A stretch of DNA of 7,346 nucleotides, taken from assembly GCA_021802595.1 (NCBI GenBank), contig JAJZRT010000178.1, forward strand, positions 1 through 7,346, written 5' to 3'. The number at the start of each line of letters is the position of its first letter. Within the stretch, counting starts at the first letter, position 1. Shown here in pieces: positions 7,151-7,346 of the stretch. The notes under the pieces are model-generated. The model had not been told where the DNA came from. It did not search any database and was given only the letters and a program-made list of their open reading frames with translations. The translations under genes and the position numbers were made by a program. Source of the stretch: Pseudomonadota bacterium (lineage in GTDB: Bacteria > Pseudomonadota > Gammaproteobacteria > Burkholderiales > Thiobacillaceae).

Positions 7151-7346
7151 ATGAGCGAGACGGTCAAGCCGTGGCAACGACAGGCGCCCAAGCTTGCCGC
7201 CGGGGCCTTCATTCTGCTCGTGATGACGGGCATGGCGTTGCTCGTGCATCACATGCTCAACAGCAGAGGCGAAGAAAAGAAACCGGTGATCCAGCAGATC
7301 ATGCTGGTCAAGCCGCCGCCGCCTCCGCCGCCCAAAGTCGAAGAAA
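7151..7346 (+). CDS. TonB-like energy transducer, N-terminal 65 residues (3' end outside window)
   Basis: ATG at 7151 opens a frame that runs off the window. A short basic cytoplasmic start (MSETVKPWQRQAPK) is followed by a single membrane helix at ~15-36 (AGAFILLVMTGMALLV). A charged stretch and the segment IQQIMLVKPPPPPPPKVEE come next. The hydrophobic stretch followed by a Pro run matches the start of TonB periplasmic spacers, comparable to the ISVTMV-then-Pro region of E. coli TonB. AAGGG lies only one base before the ATG, too close for a normal ribosome site, so translation may be coupled to exbD, whose stop is 10 bases upstream. E. coli TonB has Ser16 and His20 in its anchor. Here no Ser is present in the helix, and the only His residues (33, 34) lie at its periplasmic end. 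The C-terminal TonB domain, which would prove the assignment, is outside the window. Confidence 0.8.
   Translation, partial: MSETVKPWQRQAPKLAAGAFILLVMTGMALLVHHMLNSRGEEKKPVIQQIMLVKPPPPPPPKVEE

Noticed and set aside
5887..7233. 448-residue open frame on the minus strand across the ExbB core, exbD and the start of the TonB-like gene
   Set aside because: It lies antisense to three well-supported genes. Its His/Gly/Arg/Val-rich composition is typical of shadow frames in GC-rich DNA, and it shows no recognisable domain.

Overview
The window comes from a GC-rich bacterium. A filamentous-haemagglutinin (FHA)-like surface protein next to ExbB, ExbD and TonB genes implies a Gram-negative cell with two membranes. 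The protein styles fit a beta- or gammaproteobacterium, but nothing here fixes the genus. All four genes are on the + strand, tightly packed and probably co-transcribed. No RNA genes, insertion sequences, CRISPR arrays or factor-independent terminators are visible, and there is no gene-free stretch longer than about 40 bases.

Layout: (1) positions 2-4849 hold the 3' part of a giant FHA-family gene whose start lies upstream of the window. It encodes a glycine-rich beta-helix with a DUF3739-like segment, a helical, tyrosine-rich insertion and a short hydrophobic C-terminal tail. (2) Positions 4888-6723 encode an unusual ExbB/TolQ-type motor protein. It has a signal peptide, a DUF2341-like domain and a LamG/concanavalin-like domain in the periplasm, all fused ahead of the three-helix ExbB core. 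(3) Positions 6736-7140 encode ExbD with its membrane aspartate intact. (4) Positions 7151-7346 hold the beginning of a TonB-like energy transducer, with one membrane anchor followed by a proline run; the window ends inside it.

Taken together (inference): a proton-driven ExbB-ExbD-TonB motor with its own periplasmic recognition module is encoded directly behind a giant surface protein. The simplest idea is that it is dedicated to exporting, assembling, anchoring or releasing that FHA-like protein, or to energising an outer-membrane partner encoded nearby. The motor is non-canonical in two visible ways. The ExbB helix-3 glutamate (E176 in E. coli) is alanine, and the TonB anchor lacks the usual Ser/His in the first part of its membrane helix. 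This gene set is the most interesting thing in the window. The individual families are known, but the function of the combination cannot be read from the sequence alone.
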